A stretch of DNA of 64,000 nt, from NCBI RefSeq assembly GCF_900103885.1, contig NZ_FNIM01000001.1:602138-666137 (forward strand), written 5' to 3'. The notes beneath the pieces were generated by a model. It did no database searches, had not been told where the DNA came from, and worked only from the letters and a program-made list of their open reading frames with translations. The translations under genes were made by a program, and so were the position numbers. Source of the DNA: Actinomyces ruminicola. GTDB taxonomy: Bacteria > Actinomycetota > Actinomycetes > Actinomycetales > Actinomycetaceae. Below, piece after piece: positions 18,650 through 27,168 of this stretch. Within the stretch, counting starts at the first letter, position 1. Each line of letters begins with the position of its first letter.

Positions 18650-19204
18650 TCAGAAGAGCGTCTCGGCTCGGCTCGGGGCTTGCCGCGGCGCGGGTCTCGG
18701 CTCTGCGGAGTCGGGCACCGCATCTGCACCGGGCCGGGTCCAGCCGGGGCCCTCGGGTACGACGGTGCCCCGCTGGTAGGCCGTGGCGGCGGCGCGGGCG
18801 CGCTGGTCGGCGGCCTCGTTCATGGGGTGGCCGACGTGCCCGCGTACCCACTCGAAACGCACCTCGCGCCCGCGCATGGCCGCATCCAGCTGCCTCATGA
18901 GGTCGTCGTTGAGCACCGGCTTGCCGTCACCCTTGCGCCAGCCGCGCCGCTTCCAGCCGTGGATCCACTTGGTCAGGGAGTTGATGACGTACTGGGAGTC
19001 GGCCTGAATGAGCAGTTCCTCACCGGCCAGGCCCGCCTGCGCCGTCGCGCGCAGCAGCTCCAGCACGGCGGTGAGCTCGCCGCGGTTGTTGGTGGAGTTC
19101 TCCCAGCCGCCCGCGGCCCAGCAGTCCTCATCCACGTACCAGGCCCAGCCGGCGGGGCCGGGGTTCCCCAGGGCGGAGCCGTCCGCCGCTGCAATGATCG
19201 TCAT
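18650..19204 (-). CDS. rnhA: Ribonuclease HI
   Basis: A 184-residue RNase H that removes RNA from RNA-DNA hybrids. The catalytic carboxylates are visible as Asp8 (AAADGSALGNPGP), Glu43 (NRGELTAVLEL), Asp69 (QADSQYVI) and Asp133, with His123 in RGHVGHPMNEAAD. The residue set and spacing follow E. coli RNase HI. The last 35 residues are a Pro/Ala/Arg-rich tail beyond the usual 150-155-residue core. It is convergent with ackA and follows the ptsH terminator. Confidence 0.94.
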   Translation of the reverse strand: MTIIAAADGSALGNPGPAGWAWYVDEDCWAAGGWENSTNNRGELTAVLELLRATAQAGLAGEELLIQADSQYVINSLTKWIHGWKRRGWRKGDGKPVLNDDLMRQLDAAMRGREVRFEWVRGHVGHPMNEAADQRARAAATAYQRGTVVPEGPGWTRPGADAVPDSAEPRPAPRQAPSRAETLF

Positions 19205-19230
19205 GGGCGCACCCTACCGGCTCCGCAAAG

Positions 19231-19292
19231 CGCAAGACGCGCCGCCTGCGCACCCGCCTCGGCGAGGCGGAGGGCAGGCGGCGCGTCTTGCG
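19231..19292 (-). terminator. Long hairpin terminator after ptsH
   Basis: A perfect 19-bp outer stem (CGCAAGACGCGCCGCCTGC with its complement) encloses a nested CCGCCTC/GAGGCGG hairpin, 12 bp after the ptsH stop. It separates ptsH from rnhA. Confidence 0.8.
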
Positions 19293-19303
19293 GCGCCAGT
19301 GCG

Positions 19304-19570
19304 TCAGGCGTCGAGGTCGGTCTCGAGGAGGGCCTTGAGCTCCTCCAGGGCGCCGTCGGCGCCGTCGGCGTCCGAGGCAAGGGTGACGACGTCGCCGAAG
19401 CCGGCACCGAGCGTCATGACGCCCAGGATGGAGGAGGCGTCAACGGGGGCGCCGCCCTCCTTGGCGATGGTGACGGGGACGCCCTTCTCGGCGACGGCCT
19501 TGACGAAGGTCGCGGCGGGGCGGGCGTGGAGGCCGACCTTGGAGGCGATTGTGGCGGTGACCTGGGCCAT
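19304..19570 (-). CDS. ptsH: Phosphocarrier protein HPr
   Basis: An 88-residue HPr of the phosphotransferase system. It accepts phosphate from enzyme I on His15 (KVGLHARPAA) and passes it to EIIA domains. Ser46 is present in APVDASSILGVMTLGA, the residue phosphorylated by HPr kinase in Firmicutes; whether it is used here is unknown. TAAGGAGT lies just before the ATG. No enzyme I or EII genes lie nearby, so this is a stand-alone ptsH. Confidence 0.95.
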   Translation of the reverse strand: MAQVTATIASKVGLHARPAATFVKAVAEKGVPVTIAKEGGAPVDASSILGVMTLGAGFGDVVTLASDADGADGALEELKALLETDLDA

Positions 19571-19668
19571 ATGTACTCCTTAGAGAGAACCGGGACCGGC
19601 GCCCGGGATGCAGGGACTGCATCTGTGCGCCGATGAGAACCAGCACGATGGCTGATGTCAGGCTCACA

Positions 19669-21102
19669 CTACCCGACTTCGCCGTCGGACGGCGGCGAAT
19701 ACCGCAAGGAATGCGGTTGGGGGTCTCGTTCGCTGTGAACAGAGGTTTCGAACATCAGGTTGACCTGGTCGTTGTAGCCGGTGAGCGTCGACGCCGGCAC
19801 CCGATCCACCCAGACCGCATCCACTGCCGGCGAGATGATCGCGTTGACGTCGGCCCCGAAGTAGGTCAGCGGGAAGAAGAAGGTCTGCCCGCCCTCCTCC
19901 AGGTGCACAGTGAACGGCTCGGTTGACAGGCCGGTCTTCTCGAACACCTCGATGGCCTTGTCCGTGGAGGAGGAGATCGCCGGGAACACGATGCCGTAGG
20001 AGGCGACGATGTCCTGCGCCTCGGCCGTGCCCAGAAACGCGACCCACTGTGCGGCCAGATCGATCTTGTCGGAGTCCTTGACGATCGAGTCTCCCAGGCC
20101 GTTGAACAGGGAGGCGCGGTTGCCGTTGGGTCCGATCGGGGTGGGCGCGATGCCCACGTTGATGTCCAGGCCCGCGAAGGTGTTGAACATCCAGGCCCCG
20201 TGGATCGCCAGCGCGATCGAGCCCGAGCCGAGCTGGATGTCCGTGCTCGTGGCGTCGGAGAAGGCCCCGTTGGGGTTCAGGAAGCCCTTGTCCACCAGGC
20301 CGAAGTACCAGTCCAGAGTGCGCTGGAAGTCCTCCTCGTCATAGCGGTAGTGAGTGCCCCAGGTCTCCTTGTCCGTGTAGTGCCAGTTCCCCACCGTGGC
20401 GGTGAAGGGGCTCCACTGGGTCTGACCGTCGTTGGACCCGGAGTCCTGAATGCCGAGGCCGTACACCTTCACGTGCTTGGGGTCGAAGCCCTCCTCGTCG
20501 CCGCGCACGCCGTTGCGGTCCACGGTGAGGCGGGCAAGGATGCGCTCGAAGCTGCCGCCGTCCTCGAGGTTCCAGTCGCAGTTCTGGATCTCCTCCTCGG
20601 AGATACCCGCCTCGGCAAGCATGTCCTGGTTGTAGAAGATGGCCTCGGTGTCCCAGTCCTTGGGGCAGCCGTACTGGCGTCCGTCCTCGCCCTTCCACAG
20701 GTCCAGCAGGCCCTCCTGGAAGGCGGATTCGTCTACGCCGGACCAGGCGGCCTGCTCGTCCAGCGGCACGAGCACGTCCAGGTCGACGAACTGGGCGAAC
20801 TTGGCAATGTGGTCGACGAATACGTCCGGGCCAGTGCCGGCGATGAATCCGGCCGTCAGCTTGGTCCAGTAGTCGTTCCAGCCGATCTGGGTGATGTTGA
20901 CGGTGATGCCCGTCTTCTCCTTGAACCGCTTGGCGCACTCCTGGTAGGCGGGCTCCTGGCTGGCGTCCCACAGCCAGTAGTCGATCGTGTTGGACTTGGA
21001 CTGTCTGTCGCCGCCTGAGCAGGCCGCCAGCGTCAGTGCCGTGGCGCCGGCGAGGGCGCCGGTGAGCAGGCCTCGGCGGGTGAGCATGAGTTTGTGATTC
21101 AT
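19669..21102 (-). CDS. ABC sugar transporter substrate-binding lipoprotein
   Basis: A 477-residue extracellular solute-binding protein (family 1, MalE-like). The signal peptide has TRRGLL followed by a hydrophobic stretch and a lipobox LAAC with Cys28; the paired arginines make Tat export possible. The mature part has EPAYQECAKRFKEKTGITVNI, GTGPDVFVDHIAKF and HGAWMFNTFAG, as in oligosaccharide binders. It is last in the alpha-galactosidase operon, eight bases after the MalG-like permease gene, with GAGGAA before the ATG. Raffinose-, melibiose- or stachyose-type galactosides are the likely ligands by context. Confidence 0.92.
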   Translation of the reverse strand: MNHKLMLTRRGLLTGALAGATALTLAACSGGDRQSKSNTIDYWLWDASQEPAYQECAKRFKEKTGITVNITQIGWNDYWTKLTAGFIAGTGPDVFVDHIAKFAQFVDLDVLVPLDEQAAWSGVDESAFQEGLLDLWKGEDGRQYGCPKDWDTEAIFYNQDMLAEAGISEEEIQNCDWNLEDGGSFERILARLTVDRNGVRGDEEGFDPKHVKVYGLGIQDSGSNDGQTQWSPFTATVGNWHYTDKETWGTHYRYDEEDFQRTLDWYFGLVDKGFLNPNGAFSDATSTDIQLGSGSIALAIHGAWMFNTFAGLDINVGIAPTPIGPNGNRASLFNGLGDSIVKDSDKIDLAAQWVAFLGTAEAQDIVASYGIVFPAISSSTDKAIEVFEKTGLSTEPFTVHLEEGGQTFFFPLTYFGADVNAIISPAVDAVWVDRVPASTLTGYNDQVNLMFETSVHSERDPQPHSLRYSPPSDGEVG

Positions 21103-21110
21103 CTCGTTCC

Positions 21111-22058
21111 TCACTTGATTCCGGTGAAGCCGATGGAGTTGACAATGCGCTTGGCTGACGCCATGAACAGCAGCAGCATGGGCAGGGCGGCAACGAGCGT
21201 CGCGGCCATGAGGCCGGACCAGTCGGTGCCGGACGTGGGCGCCTGGGACCGGAACACGGCGACGGCCACGGTCAGCACGCGCGAGGAGTCCGTGTAGGAC
21301 ACCAGCAGGGGCCAGAAGTAGTCGTTCCAGGCGGTGATGTAGGTGATGATCGCCAGCGTGCTGATGGGCGCGGCGGCCATCGGCAGGATCAGCTGGAAGA
21401 ACACCCTGATCTTGGAGGCGCCGTCGAGCAGGGCGGCCTCCTCCAGCTCCCGGGGGATGTTCATGAAGAACTGCCGCAGGAAGAACACCGCGAAGGGCGT
21501 CATGAACATGGTCGGCAGGGCCACGCCCAACAGGTTGTCGATCAGCCCGATCTCCTTGACCAGCACGAAGTTGGGCAGCAGCGTGAAGATCGAGGGCACC
21601 ATGAGGGCGGCCAGGAACAGGGTGAACACGGCGTCGCGGCCGCGCCAGCGCAGGCGGGCGAAGGAGTAGGCGGCCATGGCGGAGAAGAACACCTGCCCGA
21701 CAGTGACCAGGGTGGACACGATCACCGAATTGCGCAGGTAGATCCAGAAGTTCATGGAGGCGCCGGAGCCGCCGTCGGCCAGGGCCTCCTCGGTGGACTG
21801 CATGCCGAATACGCGGGCGAAGCCGCGCAGGTTGATGTCGACCGGCAGGATGGAGGTGGGATCGGCGGTGATCCCGGCGTTGGAGGACAGGGCGGTGCGC
21901 AGCACCCAGTAGAACGGCAGGATCGTGAGGACCATGACCAGGGCCATGAAGATCCAGGCGATGACCCGGCCGACCGAAAGGCCATTCTTTCGCGTGCGGC
22001 CGACCTCGGCGTCGGGGCTCGCACCGGCGGCGGGGGCGGTGGTGGTGAGAGTGCTCAT
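21111..22058 (-). CDS. ABC sugar transporter permease, MalG-like
   Basis: A 315-residue inner-membrane permease of the binding-protein-dependent type. About six transmembrane segments, the first being VIAWIFMALVMVLTILPFYW, and the cytoplasmic EAA loop EEAALLDGASKIRVFFQLILP that docks the ATPase. The N-terminal 30 residues are polar. It lies between the MalF-like and binding-protein genes. No ATPase gene is present in the window, so a shared MsmK/MsiK-type ATPase encoded elsewhere is likely. Confidence 0.93.
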   Translation of the reverse strand: MSTLTTTAPAAGASPDAEVGRTRKNGLSVGRVIAWIFMALVMVLTILPFYWVLRTALSSNAGITADPTSILPVDINLRGFARVFGMQSTEEALADGGSGASMNFWIYLRNSVIVSTLVTVGQVFFSAMAAYSFARLRWRGRDAVFTLFLAALMVPSIFTLLPNFVLVKEIGLIDNLLGVALPTMFMTPFAVFFLRQFFMNIPRELEEAALLDGASKIRVFFQLILPMAAAPISTLAIITYITAWNDYFWPLLVSYTDSSRVLTVAVAVFRSQAPTSGTDWSGLMAATLVAALPMLLLFMASAKRIVNSIGFTGIK

Positions 22059-22073
22059 GGTTCGTCGTTCCTC

Positions 22074-22979
22074 TCAGTCCAGGTCCGTCTCGCCCGCACG
22101 GGTCATGCGGTACTGGAGAATCGTGATGGCCGCCAGGACGATGAGCAGACCCACCGCCATGGCGGAGGCGTAGCCGAACTGGAAGCGCCCGAAGGCCATG
22201 TCGTAGATGTAGTACTGCAGCACGCGGCTGGCATTGACCGGGCCGCCCTGGGTGGTCACCGAGACGGTGTCGAAGACCTGGAAGGAGCCGATCATCGTCA
22301 TGATCAGCACCAGCGCCAGAATGGGGCGCAGCAGCGGCACCGTGATCTTCCAGAACATGGTCCACTCGCTGGCGCCGTCCATCTTGCCGGCCTCGTAGAC
22401 CGTGCCCGGGATCGACTGCAGTCCGGCGAAGATCAGCAGCGCCGTGTAGCCCACGTGGCGCCACACGTTGATGACGGCGATGGTGGGGATGGCCAGGGCG
22501 GAGGAGAAGAAGTTGACGCTCTCCCCGGTGATGGCCGAGATGATCTCGTTGGAGATGCCCAGCGTGTTGTCCAGGATCCACAGCCACAGCATGGCGACGA
22601 CGACGTTGGACACCAGGTAGGGGGTCAGCACGATCGAGCGCACCAGCGTGGACTGGGTCAGGCGCTGCATGAGCACGGCGATGATCAGGGCGAGGATCGT
22701 CTGGAGGCCGATGTTGATCACGACATACTCCAGCGTCACCCACACGGCGTTCCAGAAGATGGAGTCGCCGATCATGCGCCGGTAGTTGGCCAGGCCGGTG
22801 AACTGCTCCGGGGTCAGCAGGTTGTACTCGGTGAAGGACAGCCAGATGCCCCGGATGAGGGGCCAGATATAGAAGGCGATCAGGCCGATTGCGGCAGGAA
22901 TGATGAAGGCGATGCCGAGCAGGCGATCATCCTTCGGTTTCCTGCGCAGCGACGGCGTGGCCGCGGCGGTGGTGGACAT
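22074..22979 (-). CDS. ABC sugar transporter permease, MalF-like
   Basis: A 301-residue permease partner with about six membrane segments (LLGIAFIIPAAIGLIAFYIW first) and an EAA loop YEAGKMDGASEWTMFWKITVP. The ATG at 22,979 is chosen because GGAG stands eight bases upstream and the protein then begins MSTTAAATPSLRRK; the frame extends 19 codons further without a ribosome site. It follows the alpha-galactosidase gene after 116 bp containing a hairpin, and precedes the MalG-like gene by 15 bp. Confidence 0.92.
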   Translation of the reverse strand: MSTTAAATPSLRRKPKDDRLLGIAFIIPAAIGLIAFYIWPLIRGIWLSFTEYNLLTPEQFTGLANYRRMIGDSIFWNAVWVTLEYVVINIGLQTILALIIAVLMQRLTQSTLVRSIVLTPYLVSNVVVAMLWLWILDNTLGISNEIISAITGESVNFFSSALAIPTIAVINVWRHVGYTALLIFAGLQSIPGTVYEAGKMDGASEWTMFWKITVPLLRPILALVLIMTMIGSFQVFDTVSVTTQGGPVNASRVLQYYIYDMAFGRFQFGYASAMAVGLLIVLAAITILQYRMTRAGETDLD

Positions 22980-23026
22980 GGATGGTTGCTCCGTTCCTGG
23001 CGAGGGGATTGGATCTGAAAACTGAT

Positions 23027-23065
23027 GGTCCGGCACGGCGTCGGCGAGCAGCGCCGTGCCGGACC
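23027..23065 (-). terminator. Intercistronic hairpin between alpha-galactosidase and transporter genes
   Basis: A perfect 14-bp stem (GGTCCGGCACGGCG with its complement) and an 11-nt loop, 30 bp after the alpha-galactosidase stop. No separate promoter is evident before the MalF-like gene, so the hairpin may attenuate read-through or stabilise one mRNA segment. Confidence 0.65.
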
Positions 23066-23095
23066 AAGTTGGGGGGAATCGCGGTCAACGGGAGT

Positions 23096-25279
23096 TCATA
23101 CGGCGGTTACGCGTACGAGCAACGAGTGGTCTGGGTGGATCACGGGCAGTGAGAGTCCGGTGGTCACCAGGTAGGAGCCCGGCAGGACCACGCCCTCCGG
23201 CCGCGTCCAGGCAGCCCGGTACACGTGCCCCTCGTACAGGGGGGCCGCCAGCCGCACCCGGTAGGTGCGCCCCGGGTCCAGGCCGGGCAGGGGCCGGGGC
23301 GAGCCGGGCCAGGTCAGTGCCTGCCCCAGACTGGTCAGGCCGTACAGGGCCTCGGAGCGGTCGGGGGCGACGACTCCCTGGATGCGCACGGCGTCGTCCT
23401 CATCGACGTCGGCGTGGACGACCGTGCCCGCGTGCAGCAGCGGACGCAGCTGCTTGTGCAGGTCGATCAGCTCAGCAAGACCCTGCTTGTCCGTATCGGT
23501 GGCGGACAGCAGGTCCCACTCCACGCCCATGTGCCCCCACAGGGCGGTGGCCGCCCGGAAGGAGATGTCCAGGCTGCGCAGCGTGGTGTGGTCGCATCCG
23601 GCACCCACGTGGGTGCCGATCAGCTCGGGGGGCAGCAGCGTCATGGTGCCGCGGTTGATGTTGGCGCGGTCGTGGGCGTCGTTGCAGTCGGAGGTCCACA
23701 CCCGCTGGGTGTGCTCGATGATGCCGAGGTCGATGCGTCCGCCGCCACCGCAGCAGGACTCGATCTCCAGGTCCGGGAAGCGCTCGTGGAGGGCGTCCAG
23801 GAGCCGGTAGAGGGCAAGGGTCTGCTCGTGGACGGCGGGGGCGCCGTAGCGGGTGCCCAGCGCGGCGTTGGGGGCCATGTGCCCGGCGGCGAGCACGGTG
23901 GAGTTGTGGTCCCACTTGATGTAGGCGAGGCCCAGCCGTTCCACCAGGTCGCTGATGGCCTGGTAGAGGTAGTCCCAGGCGCCCGGTGCGGTCAGGTCCA
24001 GGACCCGCTGGTGACGGTGCTCGATGGCGCCCCCGGCGCCGTCGGACAGCACCCATTCGGGGTGGCTGCGGGCGAGATCGGAGTCGAGGTTGACCATCTC
24101 GGGCTCGAACCACAGTCCCATTTCCATGCCGAGGGCGCGCACGTGCTCGGCCAGCGGCTCCAACCCGGTGGGCCAGACCTCCGCGGACACCTGCCAGTCC
24201 CCCAGGCCGGAGGTGTCGCCGCGGCGGGAGCCGAACCAGCCGTCGTCGACGACGAAGCGCTCAATCCCGATTGCCGCGGCCTCATCGGCCAGGGCCTTGA
24301 GGGTGCGGAGGTTGTGCTTGAAGTAGACGGCCTCCCAGGTGTTCAGCAGGACGGGCCGGGGCCGGGTCGGGTAGGAGGGCAGGGCGCGCACGTGTGCGTG
24401 TGCCCGGGCGACCAGCGCGTCCAGGCCCTCGCCCCAGGAGCCCACCAGCCAGGGAGTGGCGTATGACTGACCGGGGCCGAGCACGATCTCACCTGGCTGG
24501 AGCAGCTCCCCACCACCCAGCAGCCGGTGGCCCTGCTGCGGGTGTGAGGCGAGTACGCGGGTGTTGCCGGACCAGGCGAGGTGGACGGCGTGGACGCGAC
24601 CGCGCCGCCAGCCGAAGCCGGAAGTGCCCGCGGCCAGCCAGGTAGCGGCGTCGTGCCCGGTGCGGCCCTCCCACGACTCGCGCAGGCGGGTGCCGGGGTT
24701 GAAGGGCGTGCGAACCGGCTGGCGCTCGAAGGCGTGGTGGCCGGTCATGTCGAGCAGCTCGGTGGCGTCGGACGGCACCGGCAGCACGGGGGTGAGCTCG
24801 TCGATCTCGAGTGCCGCGGCACCGGGACCGGCGGTGTCGGTAACCTCGGCGCGCAGCCGCACCAGGCCGGTCGGCTCCAGCCGCAGCACGGTGGTCAGCT
24901 CAATGCCGTGGACCGGATCGGCGGCGGTGGAGGTCACCACGTCGGCATGCCCGCCCGGAGCATCAACGGTCTCGACGCTGTGGGTGACGGTCTCGGGGTG
25001 GACGGAGAAGGCGGAGCCGTCCGCGCGGTGCAGCAGAACGGCCGGGCGGGCCGACCAGCCCAGATGCGGCAGCGGCAGCACGGGCAGATCCGGTGTGGTC
25101 CAGCTCTGGTTGGAACCGGTGCTCATGTTCTGGGCCAGGCCGACGTCCGCCAGCGCCCCGTCATCGAGCTCGCCCAGGTCCTCGCCCCAGTGGCGCACCA
25201 CCGGGTGGCGATCGGACAGGAGGCCCAGGACGAGTGAAGTGCCGCCGCGGCGCAGGTGAACAGAACGAGAGTCGGGCAC
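23096..25279 (-). CDS. Alpha-galactosidase, GH36
   Basis: A 727-residue intracellular glycoside hydrolase (no signal peptide) releasing galactose from raffinose-family sugars or melibiose. GH36 marks: FVVDDGWFGSRR, nucleophile Asp457 in YIKWDHNS, ESCCGGGGRIDLGI, and acid/base Asp531 in VWTSDCNDAHDR. The N-terminal half is the beta-supersandwich domain. The GTG at 25,279 is chosen because AAGGAG lies just upstream; the longer frame runs into the promoter. First gene of the operon with the ABC importer downstream, which supports uptake of intact galactosides followed by cleavage inside the cell. Confidence 0.95.
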   Translation of the reverse strand: MPDSRSVHLRRGGTSLVLGLLSDRHPVVRHWGEDLGELDDGALADVGLAQNMSTGSNQSWTTPDLPVLPLPHLGWSARPAVLLHRADGSAFSVHPETVTHSVETVDAPGGHADVVTSTAADPVHGIELTTVLRLEPTGLVRLRAEVTDTAGPGAAALEIDELTPVLPVPSDATELLDMTGHHAFERQPVRTPFNPGTRLRESWEGRTGHDAATWLAAGTSGFGWRRGRVHAVHLAWSGNTRVLASHPQQGHRLLGGGELLQPGEIVLGPGQSYATPWLVGSWGEGLDALVARAHAHVRALPSYPTRPRPVLLNTWEAVYFKHNLRTLKALADEAAAIGIERFVVDDGWFGSRRGDTSGLGDWQVSAEVWPTGLEPLAEHVRALGMEMGLWFEPEMVNLDSDLARSHPEWVLSDGAGGAIEHRHQRVLDLTAPGAWDYLYQAISDLVERLGLAYIKWDHNSTVLAAGHMAPNAALGTRYGAPAVHEQTLALYRLLDALHERFPDLEIESCCGGGGRIDLGIIEHTQRVWTSDCNDAHDRANINRGTMTLLPPELIGTHVGAGCDHTTLRSLDISFRAATALWGHMGVEWDLLSATDTDKQGLAELIDLHKQLRPLLHAGTVVHADVDEDDAVRIQGVVAPDRSEALYGLTSLGQALTWPGSPRPLPGLDPGRTYRVRLAAPLYEGHVYRAAWTRPEGVVLPGSYLVTTGLSLPVIHPDHSLLVRVTAV

Positions 25280-25369
25280 GACGTCTCCTTTGACATTACT
25301 GGGGGTGCGGATGGGTGCCAACGGCGCCTGTGGGGCGACCGCAGCGGCGCGGTCCGGCGCTAGGATTAT

Positions 25370-25398
25370 TTTATAACCGAAGAAATGCGTGGCGTCAA
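25370..25398 (-). promoter_or_regulatory. Promoter of the alpha-galactosidase/ABC operon
   Basis: On the minus strand TTGACG (25,398-25,393) is followed after exactly 17 bp by TATAAA (25,375-25,370), close to the sigma-70 consensus and in an AT-rich island. The predicted leader is about 85 nt. Confidence 0.82.
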
Positions 25399-25431
25399 AC
25401 ACCCACAGCCCCTCGCCGGGCCGTGGCTCCG

Positions 25432-26556
25432 TCAGCTCGGCTCGTAGGGGGCGACGACGATCTCGACGCGCTGGAGCTCCTTGACGTCGGCGTAGCCGGT
25501 GGTGGCGAGCGTGCGGCGCAGGGCACCCATGATGTTCAGAGTGCCGTCGGCCCGATCCGAGGGGCCGGAGAGGATCTGCTCCATGGTGCCGACCGTGCCG
25601 ACGTAGCTGCGATAGCCGCGGGGCAGCCGCTCGTGGCGCGCCTCGGCGCCCCAGTGGAAGCCGCCGCCGGGAGCCTCCTGGGCGCGCGCCAGGGCGGCAC
25701 CGAGCATGACGGCGTCGGCACCGCAGGCGATGGCCTTGACGACGTCGCCGGAGTTGCCGACCGAGCCGTCGGCGATGACATGCACGTAGCGACCGCCGGA
25801 TTCGTCCATGTAGTCGCGCCGGGCCGCGGCCACGTCGGCGACGGCGGTGGCCATGGGCATGTGCAGGCCCAGCACCTGCCGCACCGAGGAGGAGGCGCCG
25901 CCGCCCTGGCCGACGAGCACGCCCGCCGCACCGGTGCGCATCAGGTGCAGGGCGGCCGTGTACGTGGTGACTCCGCCCACCACCACGGGCACATCCAGTT
26001 CGTAGATGAAGCGCTTGAGGTTGAGGGGCTCAACCGAGCCCGACACATGCTCCGCCGAGACGACCGAGCCGCGGATGACCAGCAGGTCCACACCGGCGTC
26101 GACGACGGTGCGCCAGTGCCGCTGGGTCTGCGAGGGGCTGAGCCGCCCCGCGACGACGACGCCGGCCTGGCGGATCTGTTCCAGCCGGGCGGCGATCAGT
26201 TCAGGGCGCACCGGGGGCCGGTAGACGTCCTGAAGCACGGCGGTGGCCTGCTCGGGCGTGGCGGAGCGGATGCGCTCCAGCGCGGGGGCCGGGTCCTCGT
26301 AGCGGGTCCACAGTCCCTCCAGGTCCAGCACGCCGATGCCGCCGAGCCGGCCAACCAGGATCGCCGTCTCGGGACTCATCACCGAGTCCATGGGCGAGGC
26401 CATTACCGGAAGGTCCACGTGGTAGGCATCCAGCTGCCAGCCAACACGCACGTCCCGCACGTCACGGGTGCGGCGCGCCGGGACCAGCGCGATGTCGTCG
26501 AAGGAGTAGGCCTGACGGGCGCGCTTGTCCCGCCCGATCTCGATCTCACCGCTCAT
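25432..26556 (-). CDS. guaB3: GuaB3-type IMP dehydrogenase-related protein
   Basis: A 374-residue protein of the IMPDH/GMP-reductase barrel family in the short actinobacterial GuaB3 group, without CBS domains. Seen: EIEIGRDKRARQAYSFDDIALVPARRTRD at the N-terminus, LPVMASPMDSVMS, VHVIADGSVGNSGDVVKAIA and RGYRSYVGTVGTMEQILSGPSDRADGT. The catalytic-cysteine loop of IMPDH, GSICTTR in the full-length GuaB of this window, is replaced by GGGASSSVRQ, so standard IMPDH chemistry is unlikely. The function is not settled. The ATG at 26,556 gives the usual MSGEIEIG start. Confidence 0.9.
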   Translation of the reverse strand: MSGEIEIGRDKRARQAYSFDDIALVPARRTRDVRDVRVGWQLDAYHVDLPVMASPMDSVMSPETAILVGRLGGIGVLDLEGLWTRYEDPAPALERIRSATPEQATAVLQDVYRPPVRPELIAARLEQIRQAGVVVAGRLSPSQTQRHWRTVVDAGVDLLVIRGSVVSAEHVSGSVEPLNLKRFIYELDVPVVVGGVTTYTAALHLMRTGAAGVLVGQGGGASSSVRQVLGLHMPMATAVADVAAARRDYMDESGGRYVHVIADGSVGNSGDVVKAIACGADAVMLGAALARAQEAPGGGFHWGAEARHERLPRGYRSYVGTVGTMEQILSGPSDRADGTLNIMGALRRTLATTGYADVKELQRVEIVVAPYEPS

Positions 26557-26878
26557 GGCGAGCATCGTAGCGGGCAAGTCCCCCTGGGAGTCGCCGTCGG
26601 CCGGTATCGACGGCTGTCGGCCGCCATATCGGCGGCGTCCACGGCGGGGAGCAAGTGGTAGCGCCGTTAAGGGGCGGCCCCGGGCCGGGAGGTGTCACAA
26701 TCGCTGACAAACACCGGCGGCCAGCTTGAACACGCACCTGCGAACGTTGCAATTCCAACGGTACGCAGCGCATGCATGGGACGCCGCTGAGCCATTTGTC
26801 ATCGTTTTTGACATCCCGCCCGGCACGCGCACCGGTTTGCCCGCTCCGGCCACGCCACAAACACGACTTGGCCGCTCA

Positions 26879-26957
26879 AACACGAGTTCTCCTCAGAGAC
26901 ACGAGTAGTTGAAGCTTTGCAGGTATAAGGCACGTGTAAACCTCCAAAACGCGTGTT
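26879..26957 (+). repeat. Dispersed repeat family B, copy 2
   Basis: The same ordered motifs as at 8673: AACACGAGTTCT, then CTTTGCAGGTAT, CACGTGTAAACCTCC and AAAACGCGTGTTC. It is longer than copy 1 because of an inserted GAGACACGAGTAG segment. Homology is judged by eye over about 45 bp. Confidence 0.55.
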
Positions 26958-27032
26958 CGTGGCGGAAACAGGTGCGCATAGCGTCATCAGCATGGACGGC
27001 CCCCGCCAAGACGGGGAATAGCCGGCCGCCAC

Positions 27033-27095
27033 ATCGACCGGTCTCGGTAGTTGTATCGACCGGTCTCGGTGCGTGACTTCAACCGATCTCGGCGG
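27033..27095 (-). repeat. Dispersed repeat family A, diverged copy (inverted) plus a half copy
   Basis: Read on the minus strand, 27,095-27,055 gives CCGCCGAGATCGGTTGAAG followed by CACG and CGGTCGATAC, matching family A with scattered changes. A second half-unit, CCGAGACCGGTCGAT, follows at 27,050-27,033. Confidence 0.65.
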
Positions 27096-27168
27096 AGGGG
27101 ACAGGGGAACCGGGTGGTGCCGCGGCCGGCCGTTATTCGTGTCGGTGGCCGGTGGCACACTCGGAGCC

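Larger units (their letters stand above)
26557..27168. other. 612-bp spacer with two dispersed repeats
   Basis: No convincing gene. It contains family B repeat copy 2 (26,879-26,957) and diverged family A sequence (27,033-27,095) close to the exonuclease start. The left part (26,600-26,870) shows nothing recognisable beyond GC-rich sequence. Confidence 0.55.
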
